A stretch of DNA of 64,000 nucleotides from an uncultured Candidatus Melainabacteria bacterium (GCA_949902595.1 CATLDC010000003.1:116153-180152), one strand, 5' to 3'; counted from the stretch's first letter, positions 8,801 through 15,339 are shown. The notes: generated by a model not told the origin, from the letters alone. A program made the numbers and translations.

Positions 8801-10149
8801 GCGGCTTAATCGGCGCAATGAACGGCGGGGTTGAAAAATACCAGATTGGAACCATGACAATCGACAATCAGGCAAACTTCACTATCGACGTGCTCGGAAG
8901 AAGCAACAGGGCTGACCAGCATGCAATCGACCAGTTTGATATTGGGAATCTTTCCGGTACCGGCACAATCAACATTGCTGACTGGGGGCTTGCCGGTGAT
9001 ATTTTCGGATGGCAGGCGCCTATTGATAGAAATGTGAAGCTTGATAATATCTTTAACAGTGTTCTTGATGGAATCGAATTTCAGTCTACGAGCAAAGAAA
9101 CCTTCACTCCGATTGGTTGGTACCAGCTGAACAACCACGGCGGAGCAACAGGTACATACAGTCTTGATTTAGTCAGGTTCAATCCTCAGGTATTCAGAGG
9201 GCAGGTAACAACGATTTCTCAATACATGAATCAATTAGCGATTGATGACATGTTGTTCAATCACTCAATGCTGTTACCAGGGTTCAAGATGTTTGACGAT
9301 ACAGAGCAGAAGTCTGCTTCAATGGCAAACAAGAGCGCTGCAATTTCGCCTTTATTTGCGCCATATCAGTACTCTATAAAAGACGGCGGGCTCTGGTACA
9401 AGATGTACGGCACGTTTGAGCACCTGCAAATGAGTCAGGGTTTAAATGTCGGGAACAACGCTTACGGTGCATTAATCGGTGCTGACTTTGGGTTAAAGGA
9501 TTTGAAGAACGGTTGGAAGTTCATGCCGACAGCATATATTGGCTACAACGGTGCTCACCAGTACTGGGCTGGCATGGGTGCTTATCAGAACGGTGGTCAG
9601 GCTGGTTTGATGGGAACATGGTACAAGGATAATTTCATAGTAGGCGGTTTAATCTACGGCGGGATTTATGACAACTACATGAGTGTGGCCGGAAGAAACG
9701 ACAACACATTCAACTACTTTGGAGGTGCTGCGACCAAGGCTGCTTACAACTGGAGACTTCACAGAGACTGGGTATTGCAGCCAAACTTATTCCTTGCGTA
9801 TAATTACTTCGGGCAGCAGAACTGGCATTCAACTTTCGGGCAAATGGGGATGATGTCCGGCATGCTCAACGGCATAAACTTAGCGCCCGGAGTTAACTTA
9901 ATCTGGGAAAAAGAAACATTCAGTACGTATTTGACTCTTCAATACATGTACAATCTAAACGGCGCTGTTGGCGGAAGAGCGGGGAATGTATATCTTCCGA
10001 ATATTTCAATGGAGCGCGGGTATATTCAATACGGAATCGGATTCACAAAGCAATTCACGGAAAGGTTCTCCGGTTATTTGCAGGCTGTATTGAGGAATGT
10101 TGGAAGAACAGGTGCAGGCTTCCAGATGGGATTCAGTTGGAAGTTATAA
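5863..10149 (+). CDS. Large repeat-rich autotransporter adhesin
   Basis: The 1,428-aa protein starts with a Sec signal (MKKNLKAFLCLTALLGAMSTVNA). A passenger of about 1,100 residues is low-complexity in Asn, Gly, Ser and Thr and built from TNTGTI/FTN(S/T) beta-strand units. Up to about residue 660 a longer unit repeats about every 112 residues (336 bp; SNIxAAAIxN, GGSNAGTI, TFTNTGTI). The last 260 residues (from about 1166) form an aromatic-ended beta-barrel finishing in FQMGFSWKL with C-terminal Leu. This is the type Va layout: passenger exposed on the outer membrane, barrel inserted by BAM. GGAGTACAGGAA precedes the start. Long repeats can recombine, so length variation is likely. The ligand is unknown. 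Confidence 0.9.
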   Translation: MKKNLKAFLCLTALLGAMSTVNADDIIITQGDTETITTDTVVNGVITNSGTLENSAVLSAITDITNNIGASISNTGTITGGSLLNNGAISGGGNLTVSGGSSSGAISQNNINIDGSFANSASLTANGTLTNNSSLSNSSNIVAAAISNAAGSTIDGSGNIQISGGSNAGTIDQTNVTVGGSLGNTGTIVSTGTFTNTGTISGDSGSLSIKNGTSSGSITQGNITVSGNFTNSANLEAKTNLTNSGTISNGSNIIAAAIDNQAGGVISGAGNIQINGGSNAGTISQTDVTIGNTFENTGSLTSTGTFTNTGTITGDSGNLIIKDGSSTGSVTQNNISICGNFTNGASMEAKNKFTNTGSLSNSSSIIAAEIENKSSISNTGAVTADNNFTNSGTITGTGDLNIQNGGTSTGAIEQGNINITGNFTNKAKLEATDTLTNNGVISNTSSIVANAIDNKASGSISGTGNTTIGGGTNAGTISQKNVTTSGSLSNTGTITSTDTFTNTGTISGDSGVLNINKGSNSGSITQDSITISGLFTNNSRLEAKQKLTNKGNTINNNGTIVAVEIDNQAGKYITGNGNLEIGGGVNSGLISQKDVNVTGDLANNGTITSSGNFTNSADITGNNGTLNLAAGSNSGNITQKNVTVGGTFSNTGSFTTNNSFTNNGTLSGAGTITIEHGTGTNNGTLAQGVINVNNDSKFINALGKVVTVNDLHNAIQAEVENNGTFTVSQVLDNQGRITNKGEFNLGDTLTNDGIFINSGENAQMSASKVVNNNIFGVENGAVVSIDSINNTNGTIQINTGSTLNVTGQSSGVMDGIITSLGQGNTLDGGLVDITGTVRIGDGSTATSLTLPQGNITADASLNVLQNAVLNIGTADKEAHVIFNDNATDTWNGGVNLANGTLVLDNFNQNVQGTSFYEQSGGELSILNNSYLSAVSNKITGGDMIVDKTSTYQSQSNSGGFILDNLSIVADSTDRGVTPIGGLIGAMNGGVEKYQIGTMTIDNQANFTIDVLGRSNRADQHAIDQFDIGNLSGTGTINIADWGLAGDIFGWQAPIDRNVKLDNIFNSVLDGIEFQSTSKETFTPIGWYQLNNHGGATGTYSLDLVRFNPQVFRGQVTTISQYMNQLAIDDMLFNHSMLLPGFKMFDDTEQKSASMANKSAAISPLFAPYQYSIKDGGLWYKMYGTFEHLQMSQGLNVGNNAYGALIGADFGLKDLKNGWKFMPTAYIGYNGAHQYWAGMGAYQNGGQAGLMGTWYKDNFIVGGLIYGGIYDNYMSVAGRNDNTFNYFGGAATKAAYNWRLHRDWVLQPNLFLAYNYFGQQNWHSTFGQMGMMSGMLNGINLAPGVNLIWEKETFSTYLTLQYMYNLNGAVGGRAGNVYLPNISMERGYIQYGIGFTKQFTERFSGYLQAVLRNVGRTGAGFQMGFSWKL

Positions 10150-10154
10150 TTAAC

Positions 10155-10190
10155 AAAAAAATGTCCGGTAACATGCCGGACATTTTTTTT
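10155..10190. terminator. Rho-independent terminator after autotransporter
   Basis: ATGTCCGG and CCGGACAT pair around TAACATG, flanked by A-rich and T8 tracts. It serves the autotransporter gene and probably also the convergent minus-strand pair. Confidence 0.88.
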
Positions 10191-10210
10191 GTTTATATTT
10201 TATACGATAC

Positions 10211-10567
10211 CTAGCTCAAAGCCAATAAAGATTTTACTGAACGAGCATTTTCTTTAACTGCTTCGTCTGAATGCATGTTAATAGTATCGTCCAAAATTCT
10301 AATAACTTCTGATTTATCCTTAAGAGAAAGAATCTCATTGATTGTGCTCATTGCAACAGAAGGTGAAAGGTCGTTGATACCTTTGCCTTGGTTAATAATA
10401 ACAATCTTCAAAGAGTCGTGTACATTCTTTTTAACAAGAGCACGAGAAGTGTATTCTCTTACTTCGTTGTCAGGAGAATTTGTACCAAGTTCTTCTAAGA
10501 CTTCAATAGAAGCCATGTCCTGATGAGCTGTTAGAGCGTCAATAATTTCTGCAACATTTTTATTCAT
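10211..10567 (-). CDS. Unknown helical protein, HEAT-like
   Basis: The 118-aa protein is predicted wholly alpha-helical, with repeating pairs of amphipathic helices (MASIEVLEEL, VREYTSRALVKK, PSVAMSTINEILSL, AVKENARSVKSLL) that resemble short HEAT repeats. There is no signal peptide or membrane helix. Its ATG overlaps the stop of the upstream gene in TAATG, so translation is coupled and the two products probably work together. I do not recognise a named family. Confidence 0.7.
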   Translation of the reverse strand: MNKNVAEIIDALTAHQDMASIEVLEELGTNSPDNEVREYTSRALVKKNVHDSLKIVIINQGKGINDLSPSVAMSTINEILSLKDKSEVIRILDDTINMHSDEAVKENARSVKSLLALS

Positions 10568-11214
10568 TACGCAGCCTCCTTAGAAGATAATGCGATTTGG
10601 TCTAACCACATAGTCTTAAGTTCTGATACAGAAGTATCTTTTGTAATTCTGTTGTGGTGAACATTGCTAATCAATGAAGACCATTTTTCTGAAAGGCCTT
10701 TGCCGATTTCGGTAACGTCAGTGTTAAGGAAAGCCATTCTGCTAGAGATGCCTTTTCCTATATCAACGATATCTGTGTTAAGGAATGACATCTTGTCAGA
10801 GAGTCCTTTACCCATATCAGAAAGTGAATTAGAAATTCCCTTACCTAAATCAAGGATGTCAGCGTGCATAACTTCGTTAATAGCTTTAATACCTTTTACA
10901 TCAGAAATATTTGTATTCTTAGCATAGTTCCATGCGATGGAAACGCCTTCTCTTACTCTGTTAACGAAATTAACGATTGATTCCGGTAAAAGAGAGTTCA
11001 ATTTGTTCATGCTGCCAGCTACGGAAGCTGAAATCATTTTTAATTTGCTTGTGTTTTTTTGCTCAAATCCCTCAAAAACATCAGCAAATTGCAAAGTGTT
11101 TCCCTCAAAATTTGAGTATTTAAACGGGTTTGGGGTAGACATACTGCGTGATGTTTTAAAAGGATTAGCGATTTTCTGACCAAGGTTAAGACCTACGTTG
11201 TTAATTTTTGCCAT
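10567..11214 (-). CDS. Unknown protein with FxG-type N-terminus and GKG repeats
   Basis: The 215-aa protein has an N-terminal segment KYSNFEGNTLQFADVFE that matches the N-x-F-x-G motif of several other proteins here. The C-terminal half carries three imperfect repeats of about 22 residues (D-I/L-G-K-G-I/L-S...M-x-F-L-N-T-D). There is no signal peptide. It is translationally coupled (TAATG) to the helical protein downstream. The upstream region has the CTATAACTTTAGTT palindrome also seen before flagellin. No function can be assigned. Confidence 0.7.
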   Translation of the reverse strand: MAKINNVGLNLGQKIANPFKTSRSMSTPNPFKYSNFEGNTLQFADVFEGFEQKNTSKLKMISASVAGSMNKLNSLLPESIVNFVNRVREGVSIAWNYAKNTNISDVKGIKAINEVMHADILDLGKGISNSLSDMGKGLSDKMSFLNTDIVDIGKGISSRMAFLNTDVTEIGKGLSEKWSSLISNVHHNRITKDTSVSELKTMWLDQIALSSKEAA

Positions 11215-11317
11215 ACTAATTCCTTTCTATAGTACTCAGATTACTTTACACATAATAGAATAACATATTGCAAAAAAAGTAAATCATTAGAATAGATGAT
11301 TCTTTTTTGAATTCTTT

Positions 11318-11333
11318 CTATAACTTTAGTTAG
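11318..11333. promoter_or_regulatory. Palindromic CTATAACTTTAGTTAG site
   Basis: The dyad TAACT-TT-AGTTA matches the arms of the inverted repeat upstream of flagellin. It sits about 105 bases upstream of the gene starting at 11214. A shared regulator is possible but unproven. Confidence 0.35.
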
Positions 11334-11392
11334 AAAAAAGGAGCCGGTGCTTTACAACGCCCCCTCCCTTATGTATAATAAATAATAACCGA

Positions 11393-11479
11393 AGAGGGGT
11401 GTCCGAGCGGTTTAAGGTGCAATCTTGGAAAGGTTGTGTAGGAGCAATTCTACCGTGGGTTCGAATCCCATCCCCTCTG
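11393..11479 (+). tRNA. tRNA-Ser (anticodon GGA)
   Basis: The 87-base gene folds as a class II tRNA: acceptor AGAGGGG/CCCCTCT with discriminator G, a D-arm, a 5-bp anticodon stem CAATC/GGTTG around the loop TTGGAAA (anticodon GGA, reading UCC and UCU), a long variable arm and the T-loop GGTTCGAATCC. CCA is not encoded. It is directly followed by a 17-bp hairpin, and a transposon-like element is inserted 45 bp beyond its end. Confidence 0.96.
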
Positions 11480-11480
11480 T

Positions 11481-11517
11481 ATTGAAGGCGGTGTGCAGAA
11501 TGCACACCGCCTTCAAT
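11481..11517 (+). terminator. Hairpin terminator after tRNA-Ser
   Basis: A perfect 17-bp stem (ATTGAAGGCGGTGTGCA and its complement) has a 3-base loop. It is followed by TTATTGTTA rather than a clean T-run, but position and strength indicate tRNA transcript termination. Confidence 0.8.
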
Positions 11518-11528
11518 TTATTGTTATA

Positions 11529-11769
11529 TGTATTTTTTGAGTTGTTTCGATTATGACAGATGGTGCTATTATTTCGGGTAATTGGCTTTGTGTGCGAGTT
11601 TGAGGGGTAGGAAATAATCAAACCATGTGTCAAACAAAACGGTCAAATGACTCTTTTGATGGTCAGGACAGATGGTGTGATTATTTTAGGCAAAGGGATT
11701 TTTTGTTAATTACCGGTTGCTTTTTAGGATGTGTAGGGCGTTTGACAAATGGTTTGATTATTTTGGGTA
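11529..11769. repeat. Left-end transposase-site cluster
   Basis: After the terminal TGTATTTTTTGA come copies of the site: 11555-11580 (+), 11611-11634 (inverted), 11667-11690 (+) and 11744-11769 (+). The copies share GACA, ATGGT and GATTATTTT cores with scattered differences, as expected of protein-binding sites rather than recent duplications. Confidence 0.75.
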
Positions 11770-11778
11770 CTGACCGTT

Positions 11779-11808
11779 TTGAGGTTTTTGAAAAATTTTT
11801 GTTATAAT
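11779..11808 (+). promoter_or_regulatory. Sigma70-type promoter inside left end
   Basis: TTGAGG and TATAAT are separated by 18 bases, directed into the element. The only plus-strand frame it serves is the 47-codon ORF at 11843, which suggests that a longer gene once stood here. Confidence 0.5.
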
Positions 11809-11842
11809 AAAACCGTTACATTAGAAATATAGGAACTTGAAA

Positions 11843-11986
11843 ATGAAAAATCAATCATTTGTTACTAAATGCCTGAAAAATGAAAACTTATATCCCAGTG
11901 AAAATATTGTTAGTCTTTTTCGTTTCCAACTTTATTCCAAATCTTATCAAGATTTTTCCATTGCTCTTTGCCATTTTGAGTTTTAG
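11843..11986 (+). CDS. Short ORF at left end, possible remnant gene
   Basis: The 47-codon frame MKNQSFVTKCLKNENLYPSE... has GGAAC upstream of its ATG and a promoter-like sequence at 11779-11808. It then runs antisense through the end of the convergent thioredoxin-like gene and stops at 11986. The coding look is confined to roughly its first 30 codons. It could be the surviving start of a transposition gene whose remainder was lost. It matches no family I know. Confidence 0.3.
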   Translation: MKNQSFVTKCLKNENLYPSENIVSLFRFQLYSKSYQDFSIALCHFEF

Positions 11987-12233
11987 ACAGAACAACGGAT
12001 TTTGTGTATAAGTTATATTTCTTAACGGCATTTTTATCTTTTGACATATCAATCGTTTGATAATGCACCGTAGAATCATTCATTTTTGTAATTGCATTTT
12101 GTGTGTATGTTTCAAACTTCTTACAAGTTGCACATCTTGGATTTCGCCAGTAATAATAAACATTAACATCAACTGCAAATACCGAAGTTGAAAAACACAA
12201 AAGTAAACCTAAAATTGCAAATATTTTTTTCAT
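11910..12233 (-). CDS. Exported thioredoxin-fold protein, ArsF-like
   Basis: The 107-aa protein has a Sec signal (MKKIFAILGLLLCFSTSVFA) and a short thioredoxin-like domain with the motif CATC in RNPRCATCKKFE. It resembles small periplasmic proteins annotated as ArsF-family that accompany permeases of the type encoded upstream. Its ATG overlaps the stop of the cytoplasmic thioredoxin gene in TAATG. A role in delivering or reducing thiol-bound metal or metalloid on the outer face is an inference from context. Confidence 0.8.
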   Translation of the reverse strand: MKKIFAILGLLLCFSTSVFAVDVNVYYYWRNPRCATCKKFETYTQNAITKMNDSTVHYQTIDMSKDKNAVKKYNLYTKSVVLSKTQNGKEQWKNLDKIWNKVGNEKD

Positions 12234-12460
12234 TAAATTAACTCCTTCACTTCATCAGGACTTAAAACTTTCCCTGAAGCTACAACTTTTCCGTCAACTG
12301 CAAGAGCAGGGGTAACAATTACATCAAACTTCATTATTTTCATAATGTCTGTTATTTTTTCTATTTTGTAATCGGGATTTCCTGCAATGGCAGTTTCAAC
12401 ATTTTCGTATAATTTTTTGCATTTAGGACAACCTGTGCCTAATATTTGTATTGTTTTCAT
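12233..12460 (-). CDS. Small redox-active disulfide (thioredoxin-like) protein
   Basis: The 75-aa protein starts MKTIQILGTGCPKCKKLYEN, with the CPKC dithiol at residues 11-14 and cis-Pro in IVTPALAVDGKVV. It belongs to the MTH895/TM0996-type glutaredoxin-like family that is commonly encoded beside ArsP/UPF0718 permeases. AAGGAGG precedes the start. It lies 12 bases downstream of the permease gene and is coupled to the exported thioredoxin-like gene. Confidence 0.88.
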   Translation of the reverse strand: MKTIQILGTGCPKCKKLYENVETAIAGNPDYKIEKITDIMKIMKFDVIVTPALAVDGKVVASGKVLSPDEVKELI

Positions 12461-12472
12461 ATTTAATCCTCC

Positions 12473-13453
12473 TTATAAAATCCAATTATAAAAATACCCA
12501 ACAATTGTAAAAGTTATAAACATAAAAATTACAAATCTGATTATTAGTTCCTTTTTCATAACTCTTGAAATAATAATCATTTCTGGCAAGGATAGTGCAA
12601 CAATCGCCATCATAAATACTAAAACAGTGCCAACAGCTGCCCCTTTATCAATCAACACCTGAGCAATCGGAATAATCGTTGTAGCGTCAGCATATAAAGG
12701 AATTCCTGCCGCAACTGCTAATGGAACTGCAAAGAAATTATTGTTGCCCATATATTTAATAAAGAATTCTTGCGGAACATAGCCATGTAAAAATGCACCG
12801 ACACCAACACCAAGAAGAACGAAAAGCCATATTTTTTTCATTAAGTCTTTTGCATAAATAAATGCGTCTTTGATTCTTTCTTTAGTTGTTAGTTTTTCTT
12901 CCTCACCACCACAACTGCAAGAACAGCAACAAGAACTTTCTGTTTTTGTTGCTTTATTCAATAGATAATCTTGAAGATATTTGCCCCAGCCAAATTTTTC
13001 CATAATCATACCACCAAATGTACCAACGGCAATTCCTGTTGCAATATATATTGTGGTTATCTTCCAACCTATAATTCCTGCAAGAACTAAAATAGCGATT
13101 TCATTTATCATAGGTGAAGTTATTAAAAAACTCATTCCAACACCAAACGGAACTCCGGCTTCTGCAAAACCTATAAAAACAGGTATTGATGAACAACTGC
13201 AAAACGGAGTTATTGCACCAAAGAATGAAGCAAAAAGATGAGCTAAAAATTTCGGTTGTTTTTCGATGAAGTGTTTTAATTTTTCATTATCTATATAACT
13301 TCTTAAAAATGAGATAACAGAAATTATTGAGAACAATAAAAATAATATTTTTAGAACATCGTACACAAAAAAGTGCAAGGCTTCGCCAAAACTTGTTTCA
13401 GCCGACAATCCTAAAATTCCATAAACTAACCAATCTGCAAATTTTAAAAACAT
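12473..13453 (-). CDS. UPF0718/ArsP-family permease with Cys-rich loop
   Basis: The 326-aa integral membrane protein has about eight hydrophobic helices, the family hallmark CSCSSIPVFIGFAEAGVP and LITSPMINE. A central cytoplasmic loop carries SSCCCSCSCGGEEE, a dense thiol cluster likely to bind metal or trivalent arsenic. Relatives (ArsP, SO_0444-like) export organoarsenicals or metals. It is the first gene of a three-gene operon divergent from the arsR-type gene, with two identical operator-like palindromes between them. A good GGAGG site precedes the ATG. The actual ion is not determinable. Confidence 0.88.
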   Translation of the reverse strand: MFLKFADWLVYGILGLSAETSFGEALHFFVYDVLKILFLLFSIISVISFLRSYIDNEKLKHFIEKQPKFLAHLFASFFGAITPFCSCSSIPVFIGFAEAGVPFGVGMSFLITSPMINEIAILVLAGIIGWKITTIYIATGIAVGTFGGMIMEKFGWGKYLQDYLLNKATKTESSCCCSCSCGGEEEKLTTKERIKDAFIYAKDLMKKIWLFVLLGVGVGAFLHGYVPQEFFIKYMGNNNFFAVPLAVAAGIPLYADATTIIPIAQVLIDKGAAVGTVLVFMMAIVALSLPEMIIISRVMKKELIIRFVIFMFITFTIVGYFYNWIL

Positions 13454-13502
13454 TGTTTATTACCTCCGTTAGGTTATTAAGTATTGACTTTTTACAAGGT
13501 TT

Positions 13503-13518
13503 ATTCCATAATTGGAAT
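13503..13518. promoter_or_regulatory. ArsR-type operator 1
   Basis: The dyad ATTCCA-TAAT-TGGAAT lies in the divergent promoter region between the permease operon and the ArsR-family gene. An identical dyad is centred 35 bp away. Confidence 0.7.
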
Positions 13519-13537
13519 ATTCTATGTTACACATAAT

Positions 13538-13553
13538 ATTCCACTTTTGGAAT
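13538..13553. promoter_or_regulatory. ArsR-type operator 2
   Basis: The second dyad, ATTCCA-CTTT-TGGAAT, ends 17 bases before the ArsR-family ATG. The twin arrangement suggests that the regulator represses its own gene and the divergent permease operon. Confidence 0.7.
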
Positions 13554-13570
13554 AATGTCAAGAGGTTAAT

Positions 13571-13870
13571 ATGGATAATAATTTAAACGATAAAAAAGCA
13601 GAAATATTTAAAGCATTGGCTAATCCGGTAAGATTAGATGTTATAGATCAATTATTAGAAGGTGAAAAGTGTGTGTGTGAAATTCAAGAGAATTTAAAAA
13701 AATATCAACAAGCACATATTTCTAAAAGCCTACAAAAACTCAAATCTGTTGGATTAATCAAAGACAGACGAGATGGCATGAATGTTTATTATTCACTTAG
13801 GATTTGTTGTATGAGTGAATTTTTCGGGTGTTTGAATAAAATTTTAAAAAATGAAATCAATGACTGTTAA
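13571..13870 (+). CDS. ArsR-family metal-sensing repressor
   Basis: The 99-aa winged-helix protein has the ArsR start AEIFKALANPVRLDVIDQL, the metal box GEKCVCEI on the recognition-helix side, and HISKSLQKLKSVGLI. Extra cysteines near the C-terminus (RICCMSEFFGC) could complete a thiolate site. Members leave DNA when As(III), Sb(III) or soft metals bind. It is divergent from the permease operon with two palindromic sites between, so it most likely controls that operon and itself. An AAGAGG site is upstream. Confidence 0.92.
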   Translation: MDNNLNDKKAEIFKALANPVRLDVIDQLLEGEKCVCEIQENLKKYQQAHISKSLQKLKSVGLIKDRRDGMNVYYSLRICCMSEFFGCLNKILKNEINDC

Positions 13871-13988
13871 AAATTTTTTCAAAAGACTTTGTATTCACAA
13901 GAAAGAATATTAAATCTGATTTTATAGCCCGATTGGTCGGCTCTCAAAGTGTATAGAACAAAAAGTGCCTATAACATAGTATTTAGGT

Positions 13989-14336
13989 ATGCAGATATTC
14001 AATGAAAAAACACTTAAAAAAAGAATGGGCAAGCTGATTTCAGAAAAAAGAAAATCAATGAAATTATCACAAGAAGCTCTTGCCGAAAAGTTAGATATTC
14101 ATGTTAGAACTGTTGGAAAATTAGAAAGTGGTCGTTCTTTTGTTTCTGCCGAGAATTTATGCAAATTAAGCGAACTTTTTAATATGCCGGTTAAGGCATT
14201 TTTTGAAGTTGAAGATACTCATACTGTGAGTGAGCGAAATTTAAACGCAATTATAGATATTCTTCAAACCGGCGGTGATGAAAAAATAAACTATTATTAT
14301 GATGTAATAACTGCTATTGAGAAAAAGTTTTCTTAA
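13989..14336 (+). CDS. XRE-family HTH regulator
   Basis: The 115-aa protein has an N-terminal Cro/CI-type helix-turn-helix (about 10-70: GKLISEKRKSMKLSQEALAEKLDIHVRTVGKLESGRS) and a short helical C-terminus. It is the last gene before the right end of the element. It may regulate cargo or, in a complete relative, transposition; the target is unknown. Confidence 0.88.
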   Translation: MQIFNEKTLKKRMGKLISEKRKSMKLSQEALAEKLDIHVRTVGKLESGRSFVSAENLCKLSELFNMPVKAFFEVEDTHTVSERNLNAIIDILQTGGDEKINYYYDVITAIEKKFS

Positions 14337-14451
14337 AAGCACACTAAATTAAAAGACTAAATAATGAAATTTTATGTGTACAAAGTGTATTATAATTTCT
14401 AAAATTTAGATGAAAATTGCGAGCATTAAAAGAAAAATTTTTATTAATGTT

Positions 14452-14506
14452 GCCCAAAATAGTCAAACCATCTGTCATAAGTAATCAAACCATGTGTCTT
14501 TTTACA
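14452..14506. repeat. Right-end transposase-site cluster
   Basis: Two tandem inverted copies of the element site (CCAAAATAGTCAAACCATCTGTC and AATCAAACCATGTGTC) lie just inside the terminal TTTTTACA. The reverse complement of this end aligns with the left end, TGTA....GATTA then TGACAGATGG. Confidence 0.75.
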
Positions 14507-14552
14507 TTATACTCGAATTATCATCGGTCTTTCGCTTACTATTTTTTATTAT

Positions 14553-15167
14553 TTAATTTCCTATTTGGTTTATAAATTCAGTCAGTTGTTTAGCTATCAA
14601 TATGTGCGACTTGCTATCGTAATGTAATCCGTCTAACTTTGATGGTTTTACAAATTCATTAAAATCAAAGCAATATATATTGTTTTGATTGGCAGCAGTT
14701 TTATAAATTTTATTTGCCTGTTTGGATTTAATGATGCTTGATTTGTTAAATTGATGTGAAAAATTTCCCTTAAAAACATCTTCTGACATAATAACAGGTG
14801 GAATTAGAATTATTTGCCCTGCCTTAGTTTTAGCAAAGTGTATAAATGTTATAAGTTCGTTTTCTAAAGCATTGCAATCAATATCAAAGAGGAACTGCAA
14901 GTCATTTGTACCGATAGCAAAAATTAAAATATCAATAAAAATATTCTCGACAATTTTAGGAAAATGGTGTTTTGTATTATGGTTGATTCCGTCAAGATTT
15001 TTTACAAAACCAGTACGATTGTTTAAACCTTCTTCAATAACTTCGTATTTATTGGCTAAAGTTGATTTTAATATTCCACTCCAACGGTTATTTTCATCAA
15101 ATCTTAAACCGTTTGCAGGATTATATCCAAATGTATTAGAATCACCATAACATAATATTTTTTTCAT
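14553..15167 (-). CDS. SGNH/GDSL-family hydrolase
   Basis: The ORF track begins at 15200, but the ATG at 15167 follows AGAGGAAGAA and starts directly with the family motif, so 204 aa is preferred. Block I is MKKILCYGDSNTFGY with the nucleophile Ser, the oxyanion Asn block is FAIGTNDL, and the C-terminal Asp/His block is DGLHYDSKSH. Relatives are esterases and acyl hydrolases acting on sugar acetates or lipids. There is no signal peptide. It lies just outside the mobile element and shares its low GC. The substrate is unknown. Confidence 0.88.
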   Translation of the reverse strand: MKKILCYGDSNTFGYNPANGLRFDENNRWSGILKSTLANKYEVIEEGLNNRTGFVKNLDGINHNTKHHFPKIVENIFIDILIFAIGTNDLQFLFDIDCNALENELITFIHFAKTKAGQIILIPPVIMSEDVFKGNFSHQFNKSSIIKSKQANKIYKTAANQNNIYCFDFNEFVKPSKLDGLHYDSKSHILIAKQLTEFINQIGN

Positions 15168-15231
15168 TTCTTCCTCTATTGAAATTTTATGCCATACCAT
15201 AACATATTATAAACATTATGCTTTTGCAACA

Positions 15232-15268
15232 TTTGTCTATTGACAAAACATTTGTTTATTGAATAATT
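15232..15268 (+). promoter_or_regulatory. Promoter with overlapping palindromic operator
   Basis: TTGACA (15240-15245) and AATAAT (15262-15267) are 16 bases apart. The -35 is embedded in the 16-bp dyad TTTGTC-TATT-GACAAA (15232-15247), and AACATTTGTYTATTGA occurs twice in tandem. It drives the leader and frameshifted gene downstream. Confidence 0.55.
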
Positions 15269-15273
15269 AAATT

Positions 15274-15339
15274 ATGATTACAAATTATTCTAGAAAAACT
15301 CAAAACTGTTGCTGTAAGTTCTTATGTTTAAGGACTTAA
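15274..15339 (+). CDS. Candidate Cys-rich leader peptide
   Basis: The 21-codon frame MITNYSRKTQNCCCKFLCLRT has four cysteines among codons 12-18, and its end overlaps the first arm of an alternative-stem structure. No ribosome site is visible, and the predicted transcript start is near the ATG, so it would have to be leaderless. It is proposed as an attenuation leader reading cysteine supply; this is speculative. Confidence 0.35.
   Translation: MITNYSRKTQNCCCKFLCLRT

Larger units (their letters stand above)
11529..14506. mobile_element. Tn7/IS21-style non-autonomous element with cargo
   Basis: The 2,978-bp segment begins TGTA and ends TACA and is flanked by an exact 5-bp direct repeat TTATA (11524-11528 and 14507-14511). 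Both ends hold repeated copies of a ~25-bp site, consensus GACAGATGGTTTGATTATTTTGGG. Left: plus orientation at 11555, 11667 and 11744 and inverted at 11611-11634. Right: inverted at 14452-14477 and 14482-14497. TGT...ACA ends with arrays of internal sites and a 5-bp duplication are the layout of Tn7-related elements and relatives using retroviral-integrase-fold transposases. The cargo is a metal/arsenical-type efflux set and two regulators. No transposase, ATPase or Cas gene is present, so it must be moved in trans or be a decayed remnant. It sits just past the tRNA-Ser terminator. Confidence 0.82.

Noticed and set aside
11529-14506. Cas12k, TnsB/TnsC/TniQ, IstA/IstB or a CRISPR array inside the element
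   Set aside because: All open frames of gene size are accounted for by permease, thioredoxin-like and regulator genes. No repeat-spacer pattern and no segment matching the tRNA-Ser 3' end was seen.
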